Below, piece by piece: positions 63,514 through 64,000 of a stretch of 64,000 nt of DNA. The number at the start of each line of letters is the position of its first letter. Within the stretch, counting starts at the first letter, position 1. This stretch comes from Rachicladosporium sp. CCFEE 5018 (lineage: Eukaryota; Ascomycota; Dothideomycetes; Cladosporiales; Cladosporiaceae). The DNA lies in contig KZ111158.1 of the NCBI GenBank assembly GCA_002077045.2, forward strand, positions 488,210 to 552,209. Direction: 5' to 3'. The translations under genes were made by a program, and so were the position numbers. A model generated the notes under the pieces. That model worked only from the letters and a program-made list of their open reading frames with translations. It made no database searches and was not told the DNA's origin.

Positions 63514-64000
63514 TCAGTAGTCTCTACGAAACCACTTCAACTGCAGCGCTACTAGAATAACAGGCAAGACGCTCACAATTTCGCCCAGCCTAGCGTACTG
63601 CGGCGGAATGCGCGCATTCACAAATGCGCCAGCAGCAAATAATATCGCAAAGAGATTGTAGACAAACGACCAAGCAAAGTTCAGAGATACTCGGTGCATA
63701 GCCGCGCGCGAGAGATCTAGCGCTACCAGGACACCAGTCAAGGCAGGACGCAAGAGCACAACATCTGCAGCAGCCTGAGACACATCGCTTCCGCTGCTCA
63801 TGTGCACGCCAACATCGGCGCAAGCCAGTGCGATGGCGTCGTTGGTGCCGTCACTACAGAAGAGGGTGTGGACGCGTTTGTCTGTGGCCAAAGCCGCCAT
63901 GTACTCTTGCTTGTCACCGGGCGTGCATTTGGATCGCACATTTGTGATGGGTACGGCTAGTTCTGCAGCCACGGCATCCGTCGCTCCTGCGTCGTCCCCG
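63360..64000. repeat. Direct repeat, right copy (identical to 1-641)
   Basis: Same sequence as the window start, same orientation, offset 63,359 bp. The left boundary is not real evidence of the repeat end, because the first copy is cut by the window edge. Confidence 0.95.
63514..64000 (-). pseudogene. Second copy of the PCA1-type ATPase, C-terminal 162 codons
   Basis: Identical in the visible part to the left copy: SDGTNDAIAL, SGSDVSQAAADVVLL and the two last TM helices, to the stop at 63514-63516. The start lies beyond the window, so whether it carries the same nonsense codons is unseen. It converges with ACR3, so CrpA, ACR3 and this ATPase form one metal cluster. Confidence 0.85.

Noticed and set aside
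1..64000. Starship-type giant transposon as carrier of the metal genes
   Set aside because: No DUF3435 tyrosine recombinase was recognised in the window; the only transposase is the dead pogo/Fot1 copy.

Overview
The window looks like nuclear DNA of a filamentous ascomycete, most likely a Dothideomycete. Genes are densely packed on both strands, introns are short (46-91 bp, mostly GTRNGT donors and CTRAC branch points), many conserved proteins are of Pezizomycotina type (fungal CaMKK-like kinase, NUC-2/Pho81, SWC4, mS23, MPP10, Zn2Cys6 factors), and there is a tandem family of LPAELRxxIYD proteins. Species-level assignment is inference.

Layout: 0.1-3.3 kb, a broken PCA1-type heavy-metal ATPase; 4.4-8.6 kb, a large SNF1-activating-kinase-like protein kinase; 8.6-10.8 kb, no recognisable gene, ending in a 100-N gap; 10.9-12.9 kb, the 3' part of NUC-2/Pho81; 13.2-21.4 kb, housekeeping genes (small membrane protein, SWC4/DMAP1, guanylate kinase, mitochondrial PPR protein, mitoribosomal mS23, RecQ helicase); 21.8-23.7 kb, an unusual array of short degenerate repeats; 24.0-33.7 kb, branched-chain aminotransferase (with an in-frame stop), a conserved unknown, NatA catalytic subunit, F-box protein, aldo-keto reductase, a damaged coiled-coil gene, KSH1 (found by splicing a 6-nt first exon to three others) and TAF13; 34.1-40.2 kb, a head-to-tail array of five paralogues, four of which carry an intron of exactly 46 bp at the same site; then an intron-containing tRNA-Leu(AAG); 41.1-49.7 kb, mitochondrial carrier, MPP10, SnoaL-like and DUF1772 proteins and a Zn2Cys6 factor; 52.2-54.5 kb, a fusion of a Zn2Cys6 DNA-binding domain to a maltose/galactoside O-acetyltransferase-like fold; 55.0-57.2 kb, a dead pogo/Fot1-like transposon; 58.1-64.0 kb, a metal-resistance cluster with an intact CrpA-type copper ATPase, a damaged ACR3 arsenite permease and a second copy of the PCA1-type ATPase end.

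Two themes stand out. First, bases 63360-64000 are an exact copy of bases 1-641, in the same orientation, so the window has an internal period of 63,359 bp. This means a large tandem or segmental duplication, or a sequence of that length joined to itself. Second, several reading frames are full length and collinear but carry in-frame stops. In the ATPase, ACR3 and the transposase, each stop can be explained by one C-to-T change at a CpA dinucleotide, the preference of repeat-induced point mutation (RIP). The aminotransferase stop does not fit this pattern.

No CRISPR, rRNA, operon or virus-like gene was seen. All exon junctions were chosen by eye from splice consensus and family similarity, and no searches were run.
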